Source: Berberis thunbergii
Lineage: Eukaryota > Streptophyta > Magnoliopsida > Ranunculales > Berberidaceae
Length of the DNA stretch: 64,000 nucleotides
Direction of reading: 5' to 3'
Assembly: GCA_003290165.1 (NCBI GenBank)
Contig: QNQO01006264.1
Coordinates: forward strand, 409,762-473,761
This document shows, one piece after another, positions 1-12,602 of this stretch. Under the pieces are notes generated by a model that did no database searches, was not told the origin of the DNA, and was given only the letters and a program-made list of their open reading frames with translations. Numbering within the stretch: position 1 is the stretch's first letter; each line of letters begins with the position of its first letter. Both the position numbers and the translations under genes were made by a program.

Positions 1-927
1 CAAACACACTTTACAATAATTAATTTATATTTTCCGCATGTTGATCTATAGTATTATTAGTTCAAAAGTTGAAGGAGCAAAACGACACCAACTAATGTTT
101 TCAGTCGTGTTATCATGCGTCTAGGGTTATAATCAACCGTTCAATAATATATCATCATAAAACAAATGGCGTTCAAAATCCAAATAATAGGGTTACCTAC
201 TTTTGCTAAGATATAAAATCCTATCAATAGCAAATCGTTTTATAAATTTTTTTAATTAAATTTAAACACCTACCGACCAAATTCTTAGAAATATCTTGGT
301 AGGCCACATGCATATTTTTGGCTGAGATTGCAGAGATCCAAAATGATCTGTTAACTGCCAATCAAGACTAAACAATTTACATGGAGAATTACTATCCAGT
401 ACAGCAAATGGGGCAGGCATGACTATTTATCAAGTCACTTTCAACCATTAAATTAAATTGCCAAATTCTGTCACCACTCCAAAGTTCAGATACTTTTTTT
501 TCCATCCGTTCACTCTAAAATGAAATCTATTCAAAGTCAAAGATGCATATATATTAAATCAATGAAGCGGCAAACAGAAATTTCATGTAGTGCTAATGAA
601 GGTGCGACTTGGCATCTACCAGAAACGACATTGTAACCACAGAATATCCAAAACTCTCCAGTAATTCTAATACATTTCTCAATAGTCAGCTGAAACAACA
701 CATAAAAGTGCAATTTTTCATAAACGGCACATTTTTCAAGCCAGGGAAAGACCTTCCAGTGCTCAAATCAGTGTATTAGGATGTGCCATCAGCATAAAGT
801 TGTATCACATGTCAAGTATTCAATTCAGAGTGAATAGAATATGAACTAACGTGTGAGATGTGAATCCTACAATTCTATCCGAGAAGAGCAAAATTTTGCA
901 TGGAGATAGATGCCACCACCTCATCAA
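1..927. other. 3' flank of CCT5, no gene seen
   Basis: AT-rich sequence downstream of the CCT5 stop codon on the minus strand. The 3' untranslated region of CCT5 must lie in its upper part, but I found no canonical AATAAA on that strand to place the poly(A) site. No open reading frame here resembles a known protein, and I see no transposon termini. Confidence 0.5.
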
Positions 928-3900
928 TCAGAATTCTGTTGGAGAAATCACATCATCAATCTTCAGAATCATCTTTACAACCTGCGTGGCCAACAAGATC
1001 TGCTGCTGCTTCCCTATGAGGGTCTCGAAAACATTCTGCTCACACATGTCATTTGTCCCAACATCATTGCAGTCAATCCCACAGCATGGATTGTTCTCCT
1101 GCAAGCACCATGCAAAACGCTAGTTATTTTCCATTATTGATGAATAGAAATATTATATAGAAAACAAAGAAGATAAGGGTAGCGAGTAATGTCTGCACAG
1201 CTTACCTTGATCTGCTGTGATTTGACAGCAGATAGTGTTTCAATGGGTTGAAGTCCACTATTCTCTGCCAAAGCCATTGGTACAAAATCCAAAGCATCTG
1301 CGAATGCTCTTATTGCATACTGCAGTAATAAAATATACAGTCAGGTAGAAGTTCATGAATGCGAAAAGAGAAGCATAAAAACACTTGTATCACCTGCTCA
1401 ACTCCAGGATATTTATCAGCAGCAGCCTCTACAGCGATTGAGCAAGAAATCTCAGCTGAGCCACCACCATAGACAATGGAGTTGTTCCGAATGAGATTCC
1501 TTGCCACGCATAAAGCATCATGTATACTGCGCTTAGTCTCCTCTATCATCATCTTGTTACCTAAAAATACATCAAATGGCATATGTTATCATATAGTCCA
1601 AAGTCACCATCTACCAAACAATGACAAGGTGACATGCCTGTGTTGTGGACGATACACGCTAAAATGATTATGGTAACAACCATTTGATGTCAACCGTTAA
1701 GGGACAATGACAACATAAGCATAGTTGAAGCTGAACCTTACCCCCACGAATGAATATGGTAACAGCCCTCGAGTTCGCACAATGTTCAATATAAAGCATT
1801 CGATCTTTCGTTGTTCCAAATGCTTTTTCTCTTACTAAGCCAGCCTGAATGGATGAATTTCAAACAATATGAACAAATTTTAGTAAGTGTTCAGGGACAA
1901 TGACAACATAAGTACATTCATACTCAATTGCCAAGTGAACAGTGACTAGCTATCCCACAATTGAGGTATAGGCTAGTACTGATTAATGAGCAACAAATCT
2001 TCGACAAGTAAAAGAATAAGAAACCCATTTGTAGAGTTTTACCAATCACACCATCTGTAATCATAAGAATCGGATTCCAATCAGAGTTTTGTCTTAGGTT
2101 CTGCTGCTTATGCAATTTCGAAAAATGGCACAAAAAAGACAAACAAATAACCACTAAACACCCTAGACTTGAGGGAGAATTTGCTATTTATTAAAAGTTG
2201 CACCACATTAGTGTAAGCGGTGGAGAGTGGAGACCATCTAGATCTTGTATAAGTATTGATGAGGTTGTACTTGTGCCAGTATTGTTCCTTTCCAATGGAG
2301 ACTAGAAAATGGTTAACAACTAACATAAGTTATACTTCTGTCAGTATATATATATATATATAGCAGCAAAATATTTTTTGATCATGATGGTAAGCCACCA
2401 GAGCATGAACTTTTAATGGCTCTCTAAATTAACTAATTAATGTTAATAACTAATTAATGCTAATTATATAACAACTAGATTAACTAATATACAAATTTTT
2501 GAGGCCAAAGGGCAAGAGTACGGAGTGAATAACTTAACTCCTGTCTCACCTTTTCAGTAAAATTTTATACTCTTTTAACTATTGTCAAAATTCATTATGT
2601 ATATGTATAAATATATACATATATATGTATATTTATGTATTCATATATATAGATATCTATATATGTATACAGATATATAGATATCGAATAACAGAAAAAT
2701 ACCTTTCCGAGTTTTTCTGGAGTCAACTCCTGGAACCTTGGCACGATTCTCCCACCTAAGGAGACAATGAACATAGAAGTAAATTAGCACATAGAAACAT
2801 CCATTTTTTATTTTAGATTTATTGTTTTTATTATCACAATGGAATCTACACAAACCTGTTGCAATCGCAATCAGCTCCAGTTCTACTCCTCCGACCCATC
2901 TGACGGCCGGTAAGTTCCTATGCATCAAAAGATGGTTTGCTTCATCATCAAAACCCCACTGACAGATAACTAGGGTTGCGCCAACATCCTATAAATGATT
3001 GAATAACATTAGTCCTAAACTAATGCATAACACAGACTAACTCACAAGAAATCAACATAAAAATGAAAACTTTGGCTAGAAGTCAAGAGTTGTTATTATT
3101 CTACAGGAAAAAAAAAGAACTACATAAATTAAAAGATCCTTAAACAACCCTTGTTCCATCACATATCAGACAACAAGTCATCACTCACAACCATAAAAAT
3201 CCATCCTTCCCTCCCTGTTTCTCTTCTCCTCTTACTATCTACTTCTCTTTTTTAAAATGTAAACACCACTCTTTTTCAATAATCAACTCCACCGTTGTTA
3301 GCATAAATGGTAATTCCATCATACAAAAACATGCATGAAAGCGGTGGCGACAGTGAACTCAAGGGAGAATAGTGGCGCCATTATCAATTGCCATGAACTC
3401 AAGAGAGAATAGTGGCACCATGTAGGGTAGTCGTTGCAAGTTGCAATAATACATATCGTTGGCTGGTTTGGGATATATGAGAAATGTATTACTGGTCAAA
3501 AGTAGTGAAGGTTGTTACAGTTCATGCTGCCACAACCGAAATGGGAATGTCATAGATTTAACGGTGCGGAAGCAATAAACAAATAACTGAAACTTGTTTT
3601 ACAAAGTTTCTTCAACGTGAAAAAAATTCTCTCAACTTCAAAACCAACTAATTAGAACTTCTGAAGCCTATTTAACCAAAATAAAACCGTAAACCTAATT
3701 GGACCGGTACTCCTAGTTGGGCCACACAATTAAATAGAAACTAATAATAAATACTAATGATAATATACCATCAATGGCAAACACAGACTGAATGAGATCC
3801 ACTAATGGGTTCCAAGAGAATGAGATTGTCAAAGTTGATATATATAATGCTTGATCGAGGAAATGTGGAAGAAAAAAAGCATTATCACTAAAAGAAGAGC

Positions 3901-6900
3901 TATTGGCGAGTTATTAAATGGGCGAGTTGATAGTTTTCCAACCAAACAAAATGGGAAGATATCTGCATGTGAATACAATATGGTATCAACTATTGACGCA
4001 TGCCTAGATGCACAACACATGCCACTCTCATATACCCCCCACAACATCCACCTGCACATGATGTAGTCATGCAAGACTTAGTTTGAAGGGTTCTTAAAAA
4101 AACAGAAGGTAGTTCAAAAGACTGCCAAAAACAGGTAACCAGAAGCTTTGGATCTGCATATTAAATGAAATCAAAAGAACCAAGTCAACAACACACATAT
4201 TTAGTATGAAAAACCATTTAATTTCCTGCAACGTGACTGCATCATTTACCTTGCACTTTTGAACCATGTCATCAAAGTACTTCACCTCCTGTTCACGTAA
4301 AGTCTGGAACTTCTCAACAGTGTCGATGTCAACTTTATGCTTGGTCTTGGGCTTCGGTGGCTCAAATGGACAAGTCAAAATAGCAATTTTTGCATCCTCA
4401 ATTTGTTTTGGCATCTGAGGGTGGCTCATGTCTTTGTCAACAAGAATCCCATAAATTAGCTCAGTATCTTCCAACTTGCCTCCCACTTTTCCCTCTACTT
4501 TAATCAGGTCCAAATTGACATCCTTCCTCTCTAAATCTGCTACACTCAACACAGCTTTAACAGCAATCTCGGCCAATGTGCGCTTGCATCGATTGACACT
4601 GCAAGAAAATGTGAAAAGTCAGAACATTTATTCACAAAAATTTTAAGCAAAACTGCTAATGGTTGATAATGGAAGGTATAATGCAGAAGGGTAGATCTCA
4701 GTTTAAAACAGTAAACAAATTCAACTGTTTCTTATGTCCTCCAGATGTAAACTTGGTGTGGAAATGATGTATCACTAGACATGCTGACGAACCACAAAAA
4801 CTATAATACACCAACCAGAACAATTCTTATATTCTTGAGTGTGCCTTAGGAAGATCCTTTTGTTTAGCTCAGCAATGCATATGAAATCAAATAAAAGTCT
4901 GATTGATGACCATTGCATTACATTTATCCTTTTTTGTCATCTTTTTATGTTATTTGATAAAGGCTCAAGACTCGATTTCAATTGTAAGGTTCAAAATTAT
5001 TGACAAATGAAGGATTAGGTATTAAGAAACTAAAAATAATTCAAAGCTTTTAACGCCACTACAAGCAAATTTTAAGAAAAAATAGATCAACTTGGGCAAA
5101 GCAGTGTCCTCAGAGACCAAAAAAAAGGAAGCATATAACAGCAGCAAAGAACATTTTCATGATCCATATTGTGGCACATCATAAATAACAGGGCACTTCT
5201 GATGTTTTAAAATTGCAATATCAAAACTTATTGGGACGATCTTTGGGTGATCGTATTAGTAAAGTTCAGCTCTTAATGCAGATCAAGGATAAGGTTGTGA
5301 ATGTAACAGAAAGATTTGTGACACAGACGGCATAGCAAAATGAAACATTCAAGTATGTGGTCAATTTATGCTTCAGCTACGTTATGTGGGAATGAAAAAA
5401 TTTCCTCAGAAGAGTAAATTATAAATGCAAATCCAATTGGAAGCCATTTTTACATGTAAAATGGACACACTAACTAACGAGAATACTTTGTTTTGTCATC
5501 TCCATAAGAAGTTACTTTCTGTTGTTGAAGTTGAGAAATGAATTTCATATGAAAATAATAGGTCAAAGCATGACTCATTTTGCTTGTCAATGGCTTCATT
5601 GTGGGCAATCAAGTAAACATCTAACTATTTTCTTAAGAAAATTTTCTCATTGCAACCAAAAAAAATGGAAAAAGAGAAAAAACAACTAAGAAACTTGAAC
5701 TTGCTAAATAAGGAAAAAGATAATAATGAACTCACATCTTGGAGGATAAAGTAGTCATGCAAGTGCCAACAAGAGGTTCAATATTTGTTAGATCAAACTC
5801 GAACTTGTGAGAGATCTGCTGCAAATGGTCATATGCAATCCTGGAGGCCATCTCGTAACCTTCAGCAATACGAATAGGATGAACACCGCGTTCTAGCAAT
5901 CGTTCAGCTTGCTCTAGAAGTCCACCAGCCAAGACAATAACTCCAGTTGTTCCATCACCAATTTCATAATCTTGACTCTGGGATAGTTCAACCATGAGCT
6001 TTGCTATTTGATTGCCTACATCCATTTGCTCCAAGATGGTTGCACCATCATTAGCTGGAAACAGAAAAATAGATGTTTAACCTCATTAGTTTGAAGACGT
6101 GACAAATCTTACTTGATAATGGTTTACAAAGCTATACAGCATAAGCAAACATCAGAAACAAAGGAACAATGTAAGTGAGGGAAGTTAAAATAATTATTCA
6201 TTAGAACTCAACTCGTTAGGTTGCAAATAAAGTAGCATAGGGAGATGGTTCCAAACATCTTCCCCATTCATTTCCCGTGAGCTCCATGATATCAACTCCC
6301 TAAAACTTTGTCATGGTCTGGGGTTTGTGTGTATGTGCAAAGTGAAGATCTACATATGTTTTTCCATTGACAACAATGAATAATTAACGGAGTAAATTGG
6401 GAACACAGACAGCCACGCACACAATAAACAATAAGAGATACTAAACCCATCCACCCACGAGTCATTTAAAGAAAATTCGTTGATGACCAGGAATTTAACA
6501 GGGGCGCAAATCACAGAGCAGAGTGTTCATCCAGGATAAAAAAAATAAAATGAGAATAAGCACATATATTAGTTGCATGACAAATAGGCATTTAGCAAAA
6601 CATAAAACTAGGGTTTCCAACTAAAGAAACCAAACTTTTACATGTCAGCAAGTTGGATCCCTAGTTTTCAACTTTAAAAATCATGAAACAAACTGAAGAA
6701 ATACAAATTTGTAGCGGTAATATAGAAGATGTATCAAACTAAAAGCAGGAGGAGTTATAAAGCAAGTTAAGAATAGAAGAAAAGAAGAAGAAATACAGGT
6801 TGTAAAGATGATGAGAGAGAAAGATAGATGGAATGTAAGAGAAGTTACTAATGGTGACATCGCCATCGGGACTTTGAAGGATCTTGTCCATGCCTTTAGG

Positions 6901-7047
6901 ACCAAGCGAAGTGCGGAGGATGCGAGCGACAGCCTTTCCAGCAGATATATTGGCCTTCTGAGCATCTAAACCTCTCAATCTGCTCTTCTGCTCTTGCTCT
7001 CTTAAGATGATGAACGGCCGTCCGTACTCATCGAAGGCTAACGCCAT
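928..7047 (-). CDS. CCT5: T-complex protein 1 subunit epsilon (CCT5), nine exons, intact
   Basis: Subunit of the cytosolic TRiC/CCT chaperonin, which folds actin, tubulin and other proteins in an ATP-driven double ring. Coding exons, 5' to 3' on minus: 7047-6849, 6054-5736, 4598-4250, 2988-2856, 2755-2703, 1844-1742, 1560-1394, 1319-1206, 1098-928. All introns read GT-AG and keep frame; the exons sum to 1608 bases, 535 residues plus TGA. That equals the length I know for Arabidopsis CCT5. The protein starts [20 protein letters not shown]. It has the chaperonin signatures LGPKGMDK and NDGATILEQ and the nucleotide-binding GDGTTG, all in exons 1-2, then [33 protein letters not shown] and [11 protein letters not shown]. 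It ends [11 protein letters not shown]. An upstream in-frame ATG at 7062 would add five residues; I chose 7047 because family members start MALAF. This is the only gene in the window with no disruption. Confidence 0.97.
2320..2700. repeat. AT microsatellites in a CCT5 intron
   Basis: The intron between the fifth and sixth coding exons holds a (TA)n run near 2345-2362. It also has a longer imperfect TATATG/TATAGA-type run near 2595-2685, directly beside the exon that ends at 2703. Simple-sequence DNA only; no coding or transposon signal seen. Confidence 0.7.
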
Positions 7048-7324
7048 TTTCGATTGATTCAAACACGATCGAGACCAGATCCAAGAAGAAGAAGAAGTAG
7101 AGTGAAAGGGTGAAAGAGTGAAGTAGCGATAGTAGGGTCCGTCCCTCTCACTCAGCCCTAAATTTCAACTAGCAACTAGCCCTTGGCATCACCACACCTC
7201 GTCTCCCGCTTCATTCAGTCGACCTACCTGCCTGGGCCCTCAGCTATTACTTGGGCTGGGCCTTGCTTATTTTTTCAAGGAAAATGCTCGCATCCTATGG
7301 GAAGGGAGGGCTTAGAAGATCATC
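7048..7324 (-). promoter_or_regulatory. CCT5 5' UTR and promoter with Site II motifs
   Basis: The leader just upstream of the ATG is CT-rich on the coding strand (about 7078-7130). This is common in highly expressed plant housekeeping genes. Three TGGGCY Site II motifs lie at 7233-7238, 7252-7257 and 7257-7262. Such motifs bind TCP factors and are typical of ribosomal and growth-related plant genes. I see no clear TATA box. The compact promoter is cut off at 7325 by a Harbinger-like element only about 280 bases from the ATG. The start site was not determined. Confidence 0.6.
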
Positions 7325-7549
7325 TTACGGGTAGTATTTAATTACGGATTTTAATAGATTGTGAAAGATTTTAAAATTTAGAAATATTTAATTAATGATT
7401 TAAAATAATACATGTAAATCTAGAGTATTCAAATACGAATTTTAAGTGATTGTTTTAAAATCCATCAAAATTAGAGGTATTTAATTCATGTTTTTCAAAC
7501 GTCCACCAAAATCAGAGGTATTCAAGAAGTAGTGGATTTTAATTGATCA

Positions 7550-7908
7550 TTTTTATTTATTTATTAATCCATCATCGAAGGCTACATGACTGACCCTATA
7601 GGGTTAACCAAACCAAGCCCGAAGGCTACAATATTGTTGCCACTTAATATCCTCGTCACCTCCATCTCGCATAGAGATTTGCTTTCGCTCCGGACCATCA
7701 CCTCCACCTTGCATGAAGACTCACTTTTGCTTCGCTCCGGTCTAGTCCATCTAAGCAGCTGCATTCAATACCCGAAGGTTTATCAACAGCAGAGCAAATG
7801 TGCTCCTAATAATCGGGCGAAAACTCACAAAATCTTAACTGGTGAATCTCAAACCCGCAACCTTTCACAAGGAGAGTGGATGTCTGACCAACTAAGCTAC
7901 AATTCGTA
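7550..7908 (-). mobile_element. tRNA-derived SINE-like insertion
   Basis: Read on minus, the segment starts near 7906 with TAGCTTAGTTGG, an RNA polymerase III A-box. About 45 bases later comes GGGTTTGAGATTC, a B-box-like motif. The unrelated body runs to a short AATAAATAAATAAA tail near 7552-7566. This layout fits a plant tRNA-derived SINE of about 350 bases. I could not find convincing target duplications. It sits inside the Harbinger-like element. It is not a tRNA gene, because the cloverleaf is incomplete and there is a long non-tRNA body. Confidence 0.5.
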
Positions 7909-8218
7909 GACTTAATGGATTTGTTAAAGTTGTGGATTTTGAAGGATTTGTGAGTGAAAAATATATATAACAAACAAGAGTCATTCCAAATCCAACATTC
8001 CCCCTTCATATTTCAACAGATTTGTATTGGTCATTGTTAAATAACACCAACATTTTCGCTGAATGACACCACCACCCCACTTTTTTTAGATTGTTGAAGG
8101 ACACCACTATCTTCCCGACTCCACATTCTCTTCTCTATTCACAAGAGCAGCAACACCTCCCCCCCCCCCCCCCCCACAACTTTCGGCCACACTACCATGC
8201 CCTACCACCGCTGGCTGC

Positions 8219-8256
8219 ACCACCACCTGCAATTCCTATTTTCTTTTGTTTTGTTC

Positions 8257-8290
<34 letters not shown>

Positions 8291-8700
8291 TCATTTTCTC
8301 TTCTTCTTGTCATCTCTTCTCTTCATCTTTGTTTTTGTTCTTATCCTTTTTCCCTTTTGATTTCTTTTTCTTCTTATTATTTTTTTCTCTATTTTTCTTA
8401 TTCTATTTTTTTTTCTCATTTCTTCTTCTTCTCCTATGTTTTTTCTCCTTCATCCTTGCGGAGTTTCCTACGAGTGGAGGTTCCCCACTTGCCATAACGT
8501 TCGCGAGTGCAAAAAGAAAAAAGTGGAGGAAGAGGAAAAGAAGATAGGAGAAAAAGAAAAAAAACAAAGGGAAAATAAGTGGAGGATGAGGAAAAAAAGA
8601 ATAAGAAGAAAAAAAAATAGAGACGAAGAAAATGTGAGGAGGAAGAGGAGGAGAATAAGAAGATGAAGATGAGAGGAGGAGGGATGAGAGGTGGCGGTGG
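8219..8700. repeat. Pyrimidine block followed by purine block (large mirror/hairpin potential)
   Basis: From about 8225 to 8455 the plus strand is almost only T and C, including (TTA)n near 8260-8290. After a roughly 50-base mixed spacer, 8510-8690 is almost only A and G. The two halves can pair as a large imperfect hairpin or form triplex DNA. The reading frames across it (for example near 8197-8547 and 8403-8867) are low-complexity artefacts and not genes. Confidence 0.7.
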
Positions 8701-9246
8701 TGATTGATGGAAAAGACGAAGAAAAAGATGACTGTTTTATGAAGTAAAATTCTCGTAGCATACAAACAATTGTTTAATTGATATTTTGAGAGATGTTTTA
8801 TGATTTGTGTTGGCATGGATAATAATGTAGGTAATGTTATTTCATTGCTTCCTATGTCTAATAACATATTTATAATAATCTATTGAATTTATAAGAATCC
8901 ATAGAAATCCATAACAAACATTTATAAAATCTACAAAATCCAATCATTTAAAATCCATCAAAATCCAATGGATTTTGTAAAATCCTTTGAAACCAATCCA
9001 CGAGATTTAAAATCCTTCAGAGTCCATTCATATCCCGAATTGAATACCTCCCCTTAAAGTTCGAAATCAACTCATTTGTTTTGCAACAATTCTAGGGAGT
9101 CTTATTTGGTGGCCACTTTTGGGTCACTTTGGAGTTTTTTTTTTACAGTTTGATTTTTGTTGTTGTGTTTTAAAGAGAATGGTTAAAAAGTGGCAAAAAA
9201 AAAAAAAAAACGGTCACAAAACATGGCTCCCTAGACTTACTCTTTG

Positions 9247-9435
9247 TAGGGGTGGGCACGAGACGAAATGGGATGAGATGGACCCATCCCTATCCCATAA
9301 CGTTCATTCGGGATCGGGATGGGACAGGATAAGCACGTACTAAATAGTCCTCCAATAAAAAATGACAAAAAAAATTATCTCACATTACTCACACACCAAT
9401 AATGTCAAATTTATATACATATAACTTACATCATA

Positions 9436-9526
<91 letters not shown>

Positions 9527-9895
9527 GATATTGCATAAATAATAAATAAATATTAAACTTTTTTTGGAAGGGAAATAAATATTAAATTTCATTTAGAATT
9601 AATGATTCAATTCATTTGATTTCATATAGAATTTCATCTTACATTGATTTAATTTCAAAACATCCTAAACTTTAATTTAGAAAAGTATTTTGATTAAAAT
9701 TAATAATAATAATTATTATTAAATAAATAAATTTGGGACTGGACGGGATAGGCGGGATTGAAAATTTCCATCCCGATCTCGTCCCACTCTAGATTGGGAT
9801 GAGACAAAATTGGGATGAGTTTGATCAATCCCAAAATGACCCAAGAAATCGGGACAAAACGGGTTCAGAATCGTGGGATGGAATACCCACCCCTA
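9247..9895. mobile_element. hAT-like MITE with TAGGGGTGGG ends
   Basis: The left end reads TAGGGGTGGGCACGAGAC and the right end, on minus, TAGGGGTGGGTATTCCATC. Both are bounded by similar 8-base sequences (ACTCTTTG at 9239-9246, ACTGTTTA at 9896-9903, six of eight identical). TAGGGGTG-type ends and 8-base duplications are hAT features. Further inside, both arms carry inverted GGGATGGGAC / ATCCCGATC-type repeats. There is no coding sequence, and the middle has expanded into an AAT microsatellite. Confidence 0.7.
9435..9526. repeat. (AAT)n microsatellite, about 30 units
   Basis: About 92 bases of nearly perfect AAT trinucleotide repeats inside the hAT-like MITE. It is long enough to be length-polymorphic between individuals. 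Confidence 0.95.
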
Positions 9896-9903
9896 ACTGT
9901 TTA

Positions 9904-11856
9904 TTTTGCTTGTGAATGGATTGCTGATTAGAAGATGCAAAATTAATTAAGGGTTTTTAGGTGTTTACTTGAGGTTTTTTGACATTTTTGTCCACCACAA
10001 CTCGCACTGGCACCACAAACCACTAATATTAACTCATATTCTCCACCAATTTTCTCCTCTAAACACCATAGAGACCCCCCTTCCATTGCCACAGAAACTA
10101 CCTTATATCCCTTTCCAATCCTCATACAATCTCAAGAGAAAGTAAAAAAGATAGAAGAAAATGAAGAAAATGAGAGGGGGAGGTGTCACGCCCCAATTTT
10201 TTAGAAAACGAAATCCTTATATCCACGTAGGATTATTTTTTCCCCCAAATTCGAGACGTAAATATTTAACACAGAAAACATTTATAAAAATAAAATAAAA
10301 TAGAAGCATACAAAAATTCTAACCATGAAACTCTTTAGCAATGTTTGCCCCACAAGTAAACTTCCATCAACGCCGCCCCAAAACTCTCTAATTTGAGAAA
10401 AACTAATTGGATACGTTCCAATAAGAACGTACCCAAGAAGCATAAACTTACTTGGGTCAGCAAGTAGCTGGTATGAAAATCTCCATCTCTTATAAATAAA
10501 GTAAGTTACATGCAACATGAAAACTGCATACCCAATAAAATAACACATCAAAGACTTGTAGTTCCTCAACGAGGCAAACATATTCCTCTAATAAGTTCTA
10601 TTATAGAAATTTATATTTACCAATACTTACGTTGTGAGGATTGACTATGGCAAGTCTAATATGCATAAACGTTAGTAGACTTGCTAACTTGTACGACATT
10701 GTTAGAAACAAATGGGTAAATTTACAAAATGCAATTTACTTTCAACATAACACATAGTCATAATGCACCCTTATTAAATATCAACAAATACACATTTGAC
10801 CTTAAGGAATATACATGTAGTTCTCATTCAATGATCGAATGAGCATTTCATTTATTTCCTTAAGGCAATGCACATACACAAAAGTTCCACTTCTTTTCCA
10901 CAATTGCACTACCTTCATTGTATCAAACACACCTCACCCAAGTATGTCTTCCTTGCCTTCAAAACCACTCAGAGCGTACATTGTCAAGCCACATCGAGAG
11001 ACATGTTATCTCACTCGAAGTTCGATCTATGACAAACATATCACTATACATACATCGAACTCACATAGAACGTTGTACATAGTATACAAACAAATTTGTA
11101 TACTAAATCATATACAAAGTATACAAGCAAGTTTGTATACTAAAATCATACTTTTTATTTTTTTTCTCATTGTTTTCACTTTTTTTTCGAAGTTGTGGAA
11201 AAGAGCATAAAAAATCAACTAATTCTCAAAACTCTATTACGGCGACACGTTGTCAATTATAAACAAATCAACAACAGTATCCACCAATTCTTTTGGGAAA
11301 ACAAATAACATTTTCATAAATACATTTTCTATAACACAGTTGAGGTCAAACTTATTCAATATAAGGAGTCATACTTCTTAGCAAGTCAATTTGCGCAACG
11401 ATAAAATTCAAGTTTACAGTATGATCACATATTATCCACGTATTTCAAATTATAACATAAAAATGCAAATATAAATTTCTACATAAGAAAACTAATACCC
11501 AAGTTCATATCATAAAAGGATGAATCCTCGTATTTTAATCCTAACGTAACTAACAAACAACTTTACCCTTAAGGAGAACATGCAACAAAATATACATTTC
11601 CAAAGGTTATCTCAATTTATCATAGAGACATCTAAATTTAGAATAAAAATATATATATTTAATATTATATTCATAAATGTTCACATAATGTACTCAACTA
11701 ATTTCCACATAATAAATATTTCAATCATTTAGTTTCAAATATATTGTTCACTCCACATGTATAAAATTTTAAAATTCAAGAACATACCAATATACAATAA
11801 ATAATATTTCTGTAATTCACAATTTATAGATTTCAATACTATAAAATAACATGTGG
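9904..11856. other. AT-rich repeat-like DNA, possible LTR fragment, no gene
   Basis: No protein-like reading frame is supported. At about 10185 the sequence TGTCACGCCCCAATTTTTTA resembles the start of plant Ty3/gypsy LTRs that begin TGTCACG, so part of this stretch may be an LTR or solo LTR. I found no matching end, primer-binding site or target duplication. The open frame at 10839-11210 has biased composition and no recognisable domain. The block ends where LTR A begins. Confidence 0.35.
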
Positions 11857-12525
11857 TGATATACCAAACCGTCCTTTAGTCTGCGTCATACACGTGTCAT
11901 GATAATCTCGTCAGTAGATATAAGCGGGCCTGATTTTTCACCCAATCAGGCAAAGTCCAAACAACAATAACCCACTTTAGCAGAATCCAGAAAGTTTGAT
12001 CCGAATTGTAGCGCCCTACAAGCCCACATGTCACATGGTCAAGCCAAATACTCGTAAGGCTTAATCAGACAAGTATTTGGGGGGTGGACCCAAGACAAAT
12101 AGACCAGCAATACATTAGTTTCGACTTGGAAATAAATATCAGAGTATAAGTCGTGCATGGAAATTCCCTTGTATGGACACGTCTCCAAAAGATAAAGTTC
12201 TCCCGCAGATATAAAAGCACAGGTCGTGTAGGAAAAATCTCCTACATGGATGACTCCCAATTAGGAAGGGATTTCCAACAAGATCTTTTTCCCTAAACTA
12301 TGCCACAAAGGCCTAGCTGAACAAGGATTCTCGCATTATAAATAGGGCACATGGTTGATGAACAAAGGTACGCTACATAACCCAATTTATAGCTTTAAGC
12401 ATTTCTTAAGCCTTGTCTAACTTTAGCATCGGAGTGCCATCAGAAGCAACGACAGTGGTCTTTGGCTCACATGTGTTCCTTGAGCAAGTCAAGGTCAAAG
12501 TCAAGGAGAACGGGATTCAACTACA
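11857..12525 (+). mobile_element. LTR A, 5' LTR of a degenerate Tat-type element
   Basis: Starts TGATATACCAAACC and ends near CAACTACA, followed after five bases by a primer-binding-like sequence TTGGCGTCGTCCGTGGGGAA (12531-12550). It resembles the TGGCGCCGTTGCC-type site used by Tat/Athila retrotransposons. A related LTR in opposite orientation lies at 16178-16765. This copy has about 100 extra bases near 11930-12005, upstream of the shared TGTAGCGCCCTAC. Confidence 0.7.
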
Positions 12526-12602
12526 TTAGTTTGGCGTCGTCCGTGGGGAACAATGAAATTTCTTTAAAAGTAGTGATATCACCCTTCCTCACATCCCAGA
12601 AA

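Larger units (their letters stand above)
7328..9053. mobile_element. Harbinger/Tourist-like non-autonomous element with TTA duplications
   Basis: The ends are imperfect inverted repeats: left CGGGTAGTATTTAATTACGG, and right, read on minus, GGGGAGGTATTCAATTCGGG. Both are flanked by TTA (7325-7327 and 9054-9056), the target duplication typical of PIF/Harbinger. The outer 150-250 bases at each end are rich in ATTTTAAT / AAATCCAT-type subterminal repeats. No transposase is present. The interior holds a tRNA-like SINE, a (TTA)n run, a run of about 19 C near 8158-8176 and a pyrimidine/purine block. It lies immediately upstream of the CCT5 promoter. About 1.7 kb is long for a MITE, which nested insertions explain. 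Confidence 0.7.

Noticed and set aside
860..1140. Two plus-strand frames near the window start
   Set aside because: They are antisense to the last coding exon of CCT5.
7800..7908. A true tRNA gene on minus
   Set aside because: A-box and B-box are present, but arms do not pair into a full cloverleaf and a long unrelated body follows; a SINE fits better.
8091..8867. Several overlapping open frames on both strands
   Set aside because: They are produced by TTA, TTC and GAA runs; composition is extreme and no domain is visible.
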